DNA of 17,670 nucleotides from Rikenellaceae bacterium (lineage in GTDB: Bacteria > Bacteroidota > Bacteroidia > Bacteroidales > UBA932), in NCBI GenBank assembly GCA_900769385.1, contig CAAGGO010000238.1, positions 1-17,670 of the forward strand, given 5' to 3'. This document shows, one piece after another, positions 1-8,047 of the stretch. Below the pieces are notes generated by a model, which had not been told where the DNA came from, did no database searches, and worked only from the letters and a program-made list of their open reading frames with translations. The translations under genes were made by a program, and so were the position numbers. Within the stretch, counting starts at the first letter, position 1. Each line of letters begins with the position of its first letter.

Positions 1-1520
1 AAGCTTGCCCTAGGGGCAACCTGCCATCCCCACTGTGATGAATAATCAGCCCTAAGGCCTGCAACAAAAGATACTTTCTCATCAAAAGTGTAGGTATACT
101 CACCATAGGCACCAATAACTTTATCATCGGTAGTGAAAACCTTATTTTCAACGCCACCAGAAGGGACATTGGATGAATAACCTGAAAAATCTGAATACAC
201 ACTCTGTATGTCATCTATCCTTCCGCTGATTCCAAGTGTATACTTGTGGTTGTCATTTGGAGTGTGCTGGTACATTGCATTAAAGAAGCCCATATTCTGG
301 TGTCCCCCAAAATCCTTCAGGCCATAGCTGCTCTCCATATCATAATATGAATAATCAGCCACTACCGCAATATTCCTGCTCTGGTCCTCATTCAAAGGGA
401 TACCCAACTTAAAGAAACCGCTCACACCCTTGTTGTGGATCTCATTACCCCAGATTCCGTTGCTGAATGCCTTGCCGGGGATAGGGTCATACCTGTCATT
501 CATCCCCTCCTCATAATCCACGTGTCCACCTACACGGGTATCGTTCAAAAGTTTGAAACCAAACCTCACCTGGGTTCCGTTTGGATTGAAGTAAAGCCAC
601 CTGTTGTCAAAGTTTACCTGCTGGGTAAGAGGGTCATCACGGAAACCGTCCCCGTTTGCATCGTGAATCTTGCTGTCTTTTGAGAAATGGCCCATCATAA
701 CTGTACTCCACTTGTCATTCAACTGAAGTGAAGATGCCAGATTGGCCTCTGCCCTAAGGTTGCTATTGAAGAAAAGGTTCACAAAAAGCGGGTTCTCAGC
801 TGTAGGCTTCCTGTGCTCCACATTAATCTGTCCGGTAATTGCCTCCAGGCCATTCACTACAGAAGAAGGACCTTTTGCAATCTGGATGCTCTCCAGCCAC
901 TGGCCGGGGATATATGTAAGTCCGAACGGAGATGCAAGTCCCCTCATAATTGGACGGGTCTCATCCAACATCTGTGTATAGCTTCCCGACAATCCCAACA
1001 ACTTGATCTGTTTGGCACCCGTAACTGCATCTGAATAACCCACACTCACACTGGCAGAGCTCTCAAAGCTCTCGGCCAATGAACAGCAGGCCATCTTGCA
1101 CAATCCTGCAGCAGAAATAACCTCTGTCTTTATATTGGCAGTTTTGGAGAGGAAATTGGCCTCCTGTCTACCAGTAACATATACAGATTCAAGTTCATTT
1201 GCAGGGGCAAGGTTAAAAACAATCTCCTTATCGGGAAGAAGATTCACACCATTCTCAAATACCTTGATTGTGTCCTGGAGGTAACCTACATATGCAGCAA
1301 TAAGGGTAATGTTGTCCCCTTTAATGTGCCTGATTACAAAATCTCCGTTTTCATCTGTTTCAACGGAGTTCTTTCCCTCCAGCCACCATACGTTTGCAAA
1401 GGCACCAGGCTCCTTTTCACCTGTAGAGGTAAGGAACATCACTTTTCCTCTGATGTTCTGTGCCGCCGCAAATGAAATGCAGGCAAACAGAAATAAAAAC
1501 AATGTTATAATTTTCTTCAT
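1..1520 (-). CDS. TonB-dependent outer-membrane receptor, 3' end missing
   Basis: This is an outer-membrane active transporter energised by TonB/ExbBD; its substrate is unknown. The reading frame is open from ATG at 1520 to the left edge (506 whole codons), so the rest of the beta-barrel lies outside the window. Residues 1-20 form a signal peptide ending in AAAQ. Residues about 22-105 are a CarboxypepD_reg-like domain typical of Bacteroidetes receptors. A TonB-box-like ELESVYVTG lies near 109-117. The plug, about 125-235, contains IKLLGLSG, the LDETRPIMRG segment and the classic QIAKGPSSVVNGLEAITGQI stretch (213-232). The first barrel strands follow. The plug carries CKMACC (Cys141, 145, 146), unusual for a receptor and a possible metal-binding hint; I recall similar plugs in Bacteroides receptors encoded near heavy-metal-domain proteins, but that context is not visible here. 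It starts 27 bases after the sppA stop, on the same strand, so co-transcription is possible. Confidence 0.9.
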   Translation of the reverse strand, partial: MKKIITLFLFLFACISFAAAQNIRGKVMFLTSTGEKEPGAFANVWWLEGKNSVETDENGDFVIRHIKGDNITLIAAYVGYLQDTIKVFENGVNLLPDKEIVFNLAPANELESVYVTGRQEANFLSKTANIKTEVISAAGLCKMACCSLAESFESSASVSVGYSDAVTGAKQIKLLGLSGSYTQMLDETRPIMRGLASPFGLTYIPGQWLESIQIAKGPSSVVNGLEAITGQINVEHRKPTAENPLFVNLFFNSNLRAEANLASSLQLNDKWSTVMMGHFSKDSKIHDANGDGFRDDPLTQQVNFDNRWLYFNPNGTQVRFGFKLLNDTRVGGHVDYEEGMNDRYDPIPGKAFSNGIWGNEIHNKGVSGFFKLGIPLNEDQSRNIAVVADYSYYDMESSYGLKDFGGHQNMGFFNAMYQHTPNDNHKYTLGISGRIDDIQSVYSDFSGYSSNVPSGGVENKVFTTDDKVIGAYGEYTYTFDEKVSFVAGLRADYSSQWGWQVAPRAS

Positions 1521-1547
1521 TTATAGGCTTTAATTAACTTCTCTTTC

Positions 1548-3311
1548 CTAATAATTGAACGTGTAACAGTAAGGGTGACGGGCATAAACCCTGAACTCAC
1601 CGTCTGAACCAAGTTTTGAATATATGTTTTTCAATGTCTCCTGTGGATTTGCCATAGCGTTTACACTGGCTTCAGCCCCCTGAATCATCTCCATAAACTG
1701 CTCCATAGAAGTTTTTGCAGCAGGATACTCAACTATCCTGTACTCCTTAAGGTTCGCAGATGCCGCAGCATAGTTCAAAGCGTCAAGAATACCACCCTTC
1801 TCATCTGCCAGCCTTCTCTCAAGAGCATCAGCTCCGGTCCATACCCTGCCCTGTCCTACTTCATCCACATACTCCACAGGAAGCTCCCTTCCTTCAGCAA
1901 CAAGGGCTGTAAATTTGGTATAGATATCCTCAACCATACCCTGCATGAATGCCACCTCTTTTGCATCAAGAGGATTTATACCGTTGAGCATATTGCTGTG
2001 TTTGTTTGAACTGATATCCGCAGTATTTATCTTAAGGTGCTTTTTAAGTCCTGTACCGTAATTCATTGCCATACTGAATACGCCAATTGAACCTGTAATT
2101 GTGGTGTTGTCTGCAAAAATCTTCTCTGATTTTGCTGAAATCCAGTATCCTCCGGACGCAGCATACTCTCCCATACTTACAATCAGAGGTTTGCTGCTGC
2201 GCAACAGCTGAAGCTCCTTGTTCAGAATCTCAGCTGCCTGGGCATCTCCACCTGGAGAGTTTACCCTAAGGACAACAGCCTTGATGCTTGAATCCTGGCG
2301 TATCTCCCTAATGATTGGATAGAATTTCTTTGCAGAAAGACCTTGAGGATCAGACATTGTTATCTCACCGTCAGCATAGATTACGGCTATCTTTCCTTTT
2401 GCCTTTACATTAGGTTTTACAACAGCTTCCGCGTATTTGGCAAGTGATATCATCTTTAGGTCCTTGTCTTTTGAGGCTCCAAAAAGATTGCATAGGGTAG
2501 CCTGCATCTGGTCTCTGCTTACAATATCATCCACCAGGCCGTACTCTTTCAATGACTCGGCTGAGAACAGTTTCAAATCATCCACCAATGCATTCAGATG
2601 CTCAGGATCAATATCCCTGCTCTCACCTATTTCAGTTATCCAGGTTTCCCAGATTGAATCAATCATCTCCTTGTTCTGCTCATAGTTTTCTTTGCTTATG
2701 CCATCGGCTACAAACTGCTCTGCAGCAGCCTTGAACTTGCCGTGTCTTATAAGCTGAACCTCAATTCCAAGTTTATCCAGAAGATCCTTGAAGAACATCA
2801 TGGTGGAACCTATACCAACCATCTCACCTGAACCATCTGAATTGAGATAAACCTTATCTGATACCGATGCAAGGTAGTAACCTCCCTGAGAAAAGTTGTC
2901 TGCATATGAAATTATGGCTTTTCCGCTTTTCCTGAAATTCACCAGTGCATTGCGCACCTCCTCAAGATTGGCTATACCAATGTTCAGCTCATTTGGATTT
3001 ATATAGATAAACTTGATTGCAGGATCAGTTGCAGCAATTTCAATAGCCTTTACGGCTTTCAATATTCCCAAAGGTTTTGCGGAACTGAAATTGAAACTCT
3101 GGAAAGCCTGCATTGCATCCTCCTGTCCGAGCTCAGTAACAGGTGTGGAAAAATCTATCTTCAATATTGCTTTTGCGGGAACAACAGGCTCTTGGCTCTC
3201 ACCAAGCGCTGCCAAAGATCCTATCAGACCAAAAAACATAAACGTACAAATGGCCATTGCAACCAACGATCCAATTATAACCGCCAAAGTGGTTTTAAGA
3301 AAATTTTTCAT
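1548..3311 (-). CDS. sppA: Signal peptide peptidase SppA, 67K type (S49 serine protease)
   Basis: This is a membrane-anchored protease of family S49, which degrades signal peptides left in the inner membrane after export. At 587 residues it has the long, duplicated architecture of E. coli SppA. Residues about 7-37 form one N-terminal membrane anchor. The first S49 repeat (about 50-270) supplies the general-base lysine in RHGKFKAAAEQF, which I place at Lys194. The second repeat (about 300-540) supplies the nucleophile in EYAASGGYW, at Ser386. Both catalytic residues are therefore present. The segment RVNSPGGDAQAAE (349-361) matches the conserved substrate-binding loop. The gene follows the DUF3078 gene after a 16-base gap and precedes the receptor gene by 27 bases, all on the minus strand. 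It ends in TAG, and the C-terminus (YARHPYCYTFNY) resembles that of Bacteroides relatives as I remember them. Confidence 0.95.
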   Translation of the reverse strand: MKNFLKTTLAVIIGSLVAMAICTFMFFGLIGSLAALGESQEPVVPAKAILKIDFSTPVTELGQEDAMQAFQSFNFSSAKPLGILKAVKAIEIAATDPAIKFIYINPNELNIGIANLEEVRNALVNFRKSGKAIISYADNFSQGGYYLASVSDKVYLNSDGSGEMVGIGSTMMFFKDLLDKLGIEVQLIRHGKFKAAAEQFVADGISKENYEQNKEMIDSIWETWITEIGESRDIDPEHLNALVDDLKLFSAESLKEYGLVDDIVSRDQMQATLCNLFGASKDKDLKMISLAKYAEAVVKPNVKAKGKIAVIYADGEITMSDPQGLSAKKFYPIIREIRQDSSIKAVVLRVNSPGGDAQAAEILNKELQLLRSSKPLIVSMGEYAASGGYWISAKSEKIFADNTTITGSIGVFSMAMNYGTGLKKHLKINTADISSNKHSNMLNGINPLDAKEVAFMQGMVEDIYTKFTALVAEGRELPVEYVDEVGQGRVWTGADALERRLADEKGGILDALNYAAASANLKEYRIVEYPAAKTSMEQFMEMIQGAEASVNAMANPQETLKNIYSKLGSDGEFRVYARHPYCYTFNY

Positions 3312-3327
3312 ACCAGATAATTTTTAA

Positions 3328-4353
3328 TTATTTCTTGAACATTCCAAACGTATAGGCAAAGTTCACACTGAATACCTCCTTGAACTGTACCCGCGGTGCA
3401 GCGTGGCCATCCTTGTCTGTAATGAGAATATTGTCATCATATATAAGGTTGGTTCGCAAACCTGTCTGGAAATACTTGTTCAACTTGTATGTAAGCTGTA
3501 AATCCCAGTTTACCTGAATATTCTGCGGTTTGTTCAAGTAATCGGAGAACAATGCAAGCGTGGTATTCACCTTCATATTCTTGCCTATATCCTTGTTTAG
3601 GGTGGCCTTCAACTGCGCACCAAGCGCCAATCTTGCTGCCTCATCAGGCCTGTTACCTTACTTGGCCCTGAGAAGGGAATCTGTAACTATTACCAGATTT
3701 CCAGTAAGAGGTGCAAAGTTCAACGAGAACTCCTTTCCATTACCGGGCTTGAAATCAATACCCAGACCAAGTGTAAGATAAGCTGGAGCGAACATCTGGG
3801 ACACTTTTGTAGATTTGTCTCCAGAATATTCAAAACCTGGTGTAAACTGAGACCTGAAGTTGAAGTTGGCAGAAAAATAGAACTTGTTTACAGCCTTATA
3901 ACCCCATTTGCTGTCAAGTACTATCTTGTCATCACTCTTGCGGTAGCCATCCTGGAATGACTGTACAAATCCGTATGACAGCTGTCCCCTATTGTCCCAG
4001 TACATATCACCCTTGGCATAATTTGCGTGGGCATTCACATAACTGTTCAATGCCAGCGATCCCGATCCTCCGGCCGCCCAGTTTGTAAGGGAAATCTGGG
4101 AGAAACCAAGCTCAGTAAGCATTCCTTTTGTCCAGAACTTTGGAGGGGTAACCGGCTCATAGTTTATGGTTGGCACATCAAACTGCGAACCTATCACCCT
4201 GCACAACTCCTGGGCTGTATTCAGATTGGAAAGTCTTGCCTCCTGCAAAGCCGCCTCATTGACTGTGTTCTTAACCTGTGCAAAAGAAGATACTGCTGCT
4301 GTAAACAACAGCAGTACCCCAACTGCAATATATCTTGCCAATCTTCTACTCAT
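3328..4353 (-). pseudogene. DUF3078 family outer-membrane protein, interrupted by an in-frame TAA
   Basis: I read this as one gene of the Bacteroidetes DUF3078 family (predicted outer-membrane beta-barrel, function unknown) cut by a single stop codon. The first part (ATG 4353 to TAA 3660-3658, 231 residues) has a signal peptide ending in SSFAQ and family-like stretches such as SQISLTNWAAGGSGSLALN and YRKSDDKIVLDSKWGYKA. After TAA the same frame continues with GNRPDEAARLALGAQLKATL to the stop at 3328, including the family-typical region LIYDDNILITDKDGHAAPRV and a barrel-like C-terminus SVNFAYTFGMFKK. No frameshift is needed; CAA, GAA or AAA mutated to TAA would explain it. The truncated product would lack about 109 residues, including the last barrel strands, and is probably not functional unless the stop is read through. 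A sequencing error is also possible. The gene sits between the 235-residue protein gene (17-base gap) and sppA (16-base gap). Confidence 0.85.
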
Positions 4354-4370
4354 ATTATTTCTGCAACATT

Positions 4371-5078
4371 TTAACTCTCCAGCACATCGTCCGAGTTGTA
4401 CTTGTAACCCATACGCTTGCCGGTACGCATCCTTGCGCTCTCTATCTTTGCATTGATCTGTTCCACACTTGCCACCTTTACAAGGTCAAACGGCGGAACC
4501 AGCAAATCAAATGACAATGAGTACATCATTGCCGACTCAACAAAACTTACAAGCTCCTCTTTGGTAAGCTCAACCTTTCCAAAATTGGAAATTTTCTGTC
4601 TTGTCTGTCTTTTGCCCTCTATAAAGAACTTCTTGTCCTTGTTTACAAACATTCTTGCAACAAGGTAGCCCAAATCCTCATTCCTGCTGAATTTCAATGA
4701 ATCTGACAGGAAGTTGTAAACACTTATAACCCCACAGTAAGTATTGTAAGGAGACTCCTTTGAGTATGCATTTTTCCAAATTGCGTGGTCACGGTCAAAC
4801 TGGAAAATGTCTGTATGCATACTGAAAATCAGAACATCATCTGCAAACTTCAGTTCTGCCTCAAATTTTCCTCTATCCCTGTACTCCAATCTTATCCTGC
4901 GGTTTGTCTCCGATTCGGAAAGGATGTCGTTAAGATCATTGCTTATCTCACTCAACACCTCTTTAAGTTCATTGAAAACCTCAAGAGACTGGTCATACAC
5001 AGTAGTTTTTATCTGAGCTTTGCTCTGCAGCCCCTCTAAAATAAGTTTCTGCTGCTTGGGTAACGGATCTGTAGCCAT
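4371..5078 (-). CDS. Conserved hypothetical protein, 235 residues
   Basis: I cannot assign a function. The protein resembles a conserved hypothetical that I recall from other Bacteroidetes, but I know no named domain for it. It has no signal peptide or membrane segment, so it is probably cytoplasmic. The N-terminal third (about 25-75) is acidic and likely helical or coiled-coil (EVFNELKEVLSEISNDLNDI). The middle is mixed, with LEYRDRGKFEAELKFADDVL followed by FSMHTDIFQFDRDHAIWK. The C-terminal part holds SLSFDLLVPPFDLVKVASVE and a basic tail RMRTGKRMGYKYNSDD. The gene follows proS by 27 bases and precedes the DUF3078 gene by 17 bases on the same strand, so it is probably co-transcribed with proS. 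There is no Shine-Dalgarno sequence before ATG 5078; the AT-rich leader is normal for this phylum. Confidence 0.8.
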   Translation of the reverse strand: MATDPLPKQQKLILEGLQSKAQIKTTVYDQSLEVFNELKEVLSEISNDLNDILSESETNRRIRLEYRDRGKFEAELKFADDVLIFSMHTDIFQFDRDHAIWKNAYSKESPYNTYCGVISVYNFLSDSLKFSRNEDLGYLVARMFVNKDKKFFIEGKRQTRQKISNFGKVELTKEELVSFVESAMMYSLSFDLLVPPFDLVKVASVEQINAKIESARMRTGKRMGYKYNSDDVLES

Positions 5079-5105
5079 ATTCTATAAAATATAATATCAG
5101 TTCAA

Positions 5106-6584
5106 TTAGTATGATCTGGCAAAAATTACTCTCTGTTTTGAAGGCTTGCCTGAATATACGCATTTGCCCTCTTCCATAATTACATTTGTATCCAAAGGAA
5201 TACATCTGATGGTAGCCTTTGTCTCCTCTTTAATCTTCTCCTCAGTCTCAGGTGTACCGTCCCAGTGGCAAAGAAGGAAACCTCCCTCCTCAATCTTCTC
5301 CTTGAACTCCTCCCAAGTATCAACAGTTACTGTTTTGGCAGCCCTGAAATCAAGTGCTTTCTGGTAAATGTTGCTCTGGATAGCATCCATAAGGCCATTG
5401 ATAACCTCAGCAACGCCGTCAAGCTGCATAGACTCCTTTGTTAGGGTATCCCTTCTGGCAACCTCAACTGTACCGTTTGCCAAATCCCTAGGACCCATTG
5501 CAACCCTTACCGGAACTCCCTTAAGCTCCCACTCAGCAAATTTAAAGCCGCTTCTCAGGTTGTCCCTGTCATCAATTTTAACTGTAAGGCCAAATTTCTC
5601 AAGCTGTGATTTCAACTCCTCCATCTTTGCAATGATTGCTGCGTGCTCCTCATCTGTTTTGAATATAGGAACCATAACCACGTGGATAGGAGCCAATTTT
5701 GGAGGAAGCACTAGACCGTTGTCATCTGAGTGGGCCATAATGAGTGCACCCATAAGACGGGTTGAAACTCCCCAAGAAGTTGCCCATACATACTCCAAAG
5801 TACCCTCTTTGCTTGCATACTTCACATCAAATGCCTTTGCAAAATTCTGTCCAAGGAAGTGTGATGTACCTGCCTGCAAAGCTTTACCGTCCTGCATCAT
5901 AGCCTCAATGCAGTATGTATCCAAAGCACCTGCAAACCTCTCGTTTGCCGATTTAAGACCTACCACTACAGGAACAGCCATATACTCCCTTGCAAATTTT
6001 GCATACACATTAACCATTTTCTCTGTCTCCTCAATTGCCTCCTCTTTTGTAGCGTGTGCTGTATGTCCCTCCTGCCACAAGAACTCCGCAGTTCTAAGGA
6101 AAAGTCGTGTTCTCATCTCCCATCTTACAACGTTTGCCCACTGGTTGCAAAGGATAGGAAGATCCCTGTATGAATTGATCCAGTTCTTGTATGTATTCCA
6201 GATGATTGTCTCTGATGTTGGTCTTACAATAAGCTCCTCCTCAAGTTTTGCTGAAGGGTCAACCACAACTCCTGAACCCTCAGGATCAACCATAAGCCTG
6301 TGGTGTGTTACAACTGCACACTCTTTTGCAAAGCCCTCAACGTGCTCTGCCTCCCTGCTGAGGAAAGATTTTGGTATAAAAAGCGGGAAATAGGCATTCT
6401 GATGTCCGGTTTCCTTGAACATCTTGTCAAGCTGTGCCTGCATCTTCTCCCAAATTGCATATCCGTACGGTTTGATTACCATACATCCTCTAACTGCAGA
6501 GTTCTCTGCCAAATCTGCCTTTACCACAAGGTTGTTATACCACTGTGAGTAGTTATCCTCTCTTTTTGTTACCTCTTTTGCCAT
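5106..6584 (-). CDS. proS: Prolyl-tRNA synthetase, eukaryote/archaeal-like type
   Basis: This is a cytoplasmic class II aminoacyl-tRNA synthetase that charges tRNA-Pro with proline using ATP. At 492 residues it is the shorter form lacking the INS editing domain of E. coli ProRS, and it carries the C-terminal extension of the eukaryote/archaeal type. Visible class II landmarks are RPTSETIIW (121-129, proline and ATP site), motif 2 as [20 protein letters not shown] (154-173), and motif 3 as [16 protein letters not shown] (272-287). The anticodon-binding domain spans about 295-405. In the C-terminal domain only Cys439, Cys461 and Cys475 remain where archaeal enzymes have four zinc ligands, so zinc binding is probably lost; I recall the same in Bacteroides. 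It ends ARSY-TAA, the C-terminal Tyr being typical of this type. It is first in the minus-strand cluster, with the promoter region upstream in 6585-6742. Confidence 0.97.
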   Translation of the reverse strand: MAKEVTKREDNYSQWYNNLVVKADLAENSAVRGCMVIKPYGYAIWEKMQAQLDKMFKETGHQNAYFPLFIPKSFLSREAEHVEGFAKECAVVTHHRLMVDPEGSGVVVDPSAKLEEELIVRPTSETIIWNTYKNWINSYRDLPILCNQWANVVRWEMRTRLFLRTAEFLWQEGHTAHATKEEAIEETEKMVNVYAKFAREYMAVPVVVGLKSANERFAGALDTYCIEAMMQDGKALQAGTSHFLGQNFAKAFDVKYASKEGTLEYVWATSWGVSTRLMGALIMAHSDDNGLVLPPKLAPIHVVMVPIFKTDEEHAAIIAKMEELKSQLEKFGLTVKIDDRDNLRSGFKFAEWELKGVPVRVAMGPRDLANGTVEVARRDTLTKESMQLDGVAEVINGLMDAIQSNIYQKALDFRAAKTVTVDTWEEFKEKIEEGGFLLCHWDGTPETEEKIKEETKATIRCIPLDTNVIMEEGKCVYSGKPSKQRVIFARSY

Positions 6585-6632
6585 TATATTTTGTATTTTT
6601 TGTATTCAATTATGTTTTCCGCGTGCAGTATT

Positions 6633-6645
6633 TGTACTCTGTACA
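6633..6645. repeat. Short inverted repeat in the proS/lipoprotein divergent region
   Basis: The bases TGTAC-TCT-GTACA form a perfect 5-base inverted repeat around a 3-base centre. It lies about 49 bases upstream of the proS start and about 98 bases upstream of the lipoprotein start. It could be an operator for either gene, but so short a palindrome can arise by chance in AT-rich DNA. Confidence 0.3.
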
Positions 6646-6676
6646 CGTTTAATTACACGATTGGAATAATTTTTGA

Positions 6677-6684
6677 TATATTTG
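6677..6684 (+). promoter_or_regulatory. Candidate -7 promoter element for the lipoprotein-FadL pair
   Basis: TATATTTG matches the Bacteroidetes -7 consensus TAnnTTTG exactly. I see no good -33 TTTG at the usual spacing of about 20 bases; the nearest candidate is a TTG at 6661, only 13 bases upstream. Transcription would start near 6690, giving an AT-rich leader of about 50 bases that contains the strong ribosome-binding site at 6732. Confidence 0.4.
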
Positions 6685-6705
6685 CCAATAATGATAATTG
6701 ACTTG

Positions 6706-6713
6706 CAAAAATA
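6706..6713 (-). promoter_or_regulatory. Candidate -7 promoter element for the proS cluster
   Basis: Read on the minus strand this is TATTTTTG, an exact match to TAnnTTTG. It would give proS a leader of roughly 110 bases. No clear TTTG lies at the expected -33 distance, so this is a weak call. The divergent element at 6677-6684 is close by, and the two transcription units would overlap in their leaders. Confidence 0.3.
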
Positions 6714-6731
6714 CAAAATAAATTAAAACAC

Positions 6732-6737
6732 AGGAGG
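6732..6737 (+). promoter_or_regulatory. Strong Shine-Dalgarno sequence AGGAGG
   Basis: AGGAGG lies 5 bases before the lipoprotein ATG at 6743 and is complementary to the usual 16S anti-Shine-Dalgarno sequence. It is the only full Shine-Dalgarno sequence I found before any start in this window; most others have AT-rich leaders without one. It fixes the lipoprotein start and suggests strong translation. Confidence 0.75.
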
Positions 6738-6742
6738 TAAAA

Positions 6743-7984
6743 ATGAAAAACAACAACTTATTTATAATGATGGCTGCAGTTTTTGCCCTAATCTCTTGTG
6801 GCACTGCCAACCGCACTGCATATTATGGCGGAACACAGTTAAGGAACAGCATATACTACACTCCAACCGGCAGAAATTCACAGGAATATCTGCAGGAGCA
6901 GGAGTACCTGCAGAATTTGCAGGAGAAGACAACCTCAACTGTTGCCAAACAGGAAATCTACGGCACCTATATACCGTCAACTGATACAAAAACAGTATAC
7001 GTTGGGGACAACAACCAGGTGAACATTGATGCCAGACCAGGTGTTACATACAGAATAGTGGATGATCAGGAGAGTTATGAGGCAAGATTGAGGAAATTCG
7101 ACTCGCCGTCATACTCAATAAACATTGACGTATACGATCCTTCACCTTGGTGGAGTTACAGTTACAACTGGTACTCACCTTATGGCTACAGATGGTATTC
7201 ACATTGGGGTAACCCTTGGTACAACCATTACGGATGGCATACACCAGGCTGGAACTGGAGATGGAACTGGCACTATAACTGGAGATGGGATCCTTGGTAT
7301 GCAAATTCATATTGGGGATGGTACGATCCTTTCTATGATCCTTGGTGGGGACCTTCATACTGGACAGGATATTGGCCAGGATACTGGCCTGTACACAGAC
7401 CTGTAATACATCCCGGACACAAACCGGAGCATCACCCTGGGGCTGGTCCAGGTGCAAAACCGAACCACGGCAGGGAGGTTTACTACGGAAAGAGAAACAG
7501 TACACCGTCTTATAACAATGCCAACAGGAACAATGGCACAAACGGAAATGTTGAAGGGAGACCAAGTACAGGAAGCGTAACCCGTAAACCCGCAAACGTT
7601 ACACAGATAAACAACGGTACCCGCAATCCTGGACATAATGTATCTGGAGCGCAGAACAACGGACGTCCGCAGAACAACACATCTGCCGCACCGGGCAACA
7701 ACCAGTACAGAAGGGTTGCACCAGGCAACACCAAGAGCGGTTCTGCCAATACCGGGCAGATTGGCTCAGGAAGAAACGGTGCAAGACAAAACAGCGCTAC
7801 TGTAAACTACAGCAAGGGCAAAGAGACTGTAAACAACAGGGATTCCCAGAACAGCTCTTACAACAGACAGCAGAGCAGCAGTTCACAGAGCCGCAGTTCA
7901 TTCAATGGCAGCAATGGCGGAAGCAGAAGTTCCGGATATTCAAATTCAGGAAATTCAGGCGGTTCATCCTATAGAAGAAGATAA
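6743..7984 (+). CDS. Lipoprotein with a Trp/Tyr-rich middle and an Asn/Ser/Gly-rich tail
   Basis: The function is unknown. The 413-residue protein starts with a lipoprotein signal peptide: a hydrophobic run and the lipobox LISC, with Cys19 as the lipidated residue. Residues 19-130 look like an ordinary soluble region (EYLQEQEYLQNLQEK is probably helical; VDDQESYEARLRKF follows). Residues 136-215 are remarkable: by my count 21 Trp and 16 Tyr in 80 positions, mixed with Pro, Gly, Asn, His and Asp, in units such as WNWRWNWHYNWRWDPWY. A His/Pro linker (about 216-243) follows, then an Asn/Gly/Ser/Arg-rich low-complexity tail to the end (RRR). I see no catalytic motif. The likely location is a membrane face of the envelope or the cell surface. 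The FadL-like gene starts 63 bases downstream with no promoter motif between, so the two probably form an operon. Aromatic-rich lipoproteins of this sort occur in other Bacteroidetes as far as I recall. Confidence 0.85.
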   Translation: MKNNNLFIMMAAVFALISCGTANRTAYYGGTQLRNSIYYTPTGRNSQEYLQEQEYLQNLQEKTTSTVAKQEIYGTYIPSTDTKTVYVGDNNQVNIDARPGVTYRIVDDQESYEARLRKFDSPSYSINIDVYDPSPWWSYSYNWYSPYGYRWYSHWGNPWYNHYGWHTPGWNWRWNWHYNWRWDPWYANSYWGWYDPFYDPWWGPSYWTGYWPGYWPVHRPVIHPGHKPEHHPGAGPGAKPNHGREVYYGKRNSTPSYNNANRNNGTNGNVEGRPSTGSVTRKPANVTQINNGTRNPGHNVSGAQNNGRPQNNTSAAPGNNQYRRVAPGNTKSGSANTGQIGSGRNGARQNSATVNYSKGKETVNNRDSQNSSYNRQQSSSSQSRSSFNGSNGGSRSSGYSNSGNSGGSSYRRR

Positions 7985-8047
7985 AAATCTTCTGCCTAAA
8001 ACACATCATTGGAAAGCAATGGGTTAACCTGTTGCTGAAGAAATAAA

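Noticed and set aside
1..6. A HindIII recognition sequence exactly at the left edge, with further sites at 11218, 14558, 16084 and 16625
   Set aside because: It may mean the sequence comes from a HindIII partial-digest clone, but it has no biological meaning and could be coincidence.
3328..3630. The DUF3078 C-terminal fragment as an independent 100-residue gene starting at TTG
   Set aside because: It is in the same frame as the upstream part, and the nine codons between the stop and this TTG also look family-like; it has no signal peptide, so one interrupted gene is the simpler reading.
5368..6393. A 341-codon open frame on the plus strand, opposite proS
   Set aside because: It lies wholly within proS on the other strand, has no recognisable domain and is Ser-rich in the way expected of an antisense shadow frame; proS is certain.
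7044..7595. A 183-codon minus-strand open frame opposite the lipoprotein gene
   Set aside because: It is a shadow of the repetitive Trp/Tyr-coding DNA, with no signal, domain or promoter of its own.
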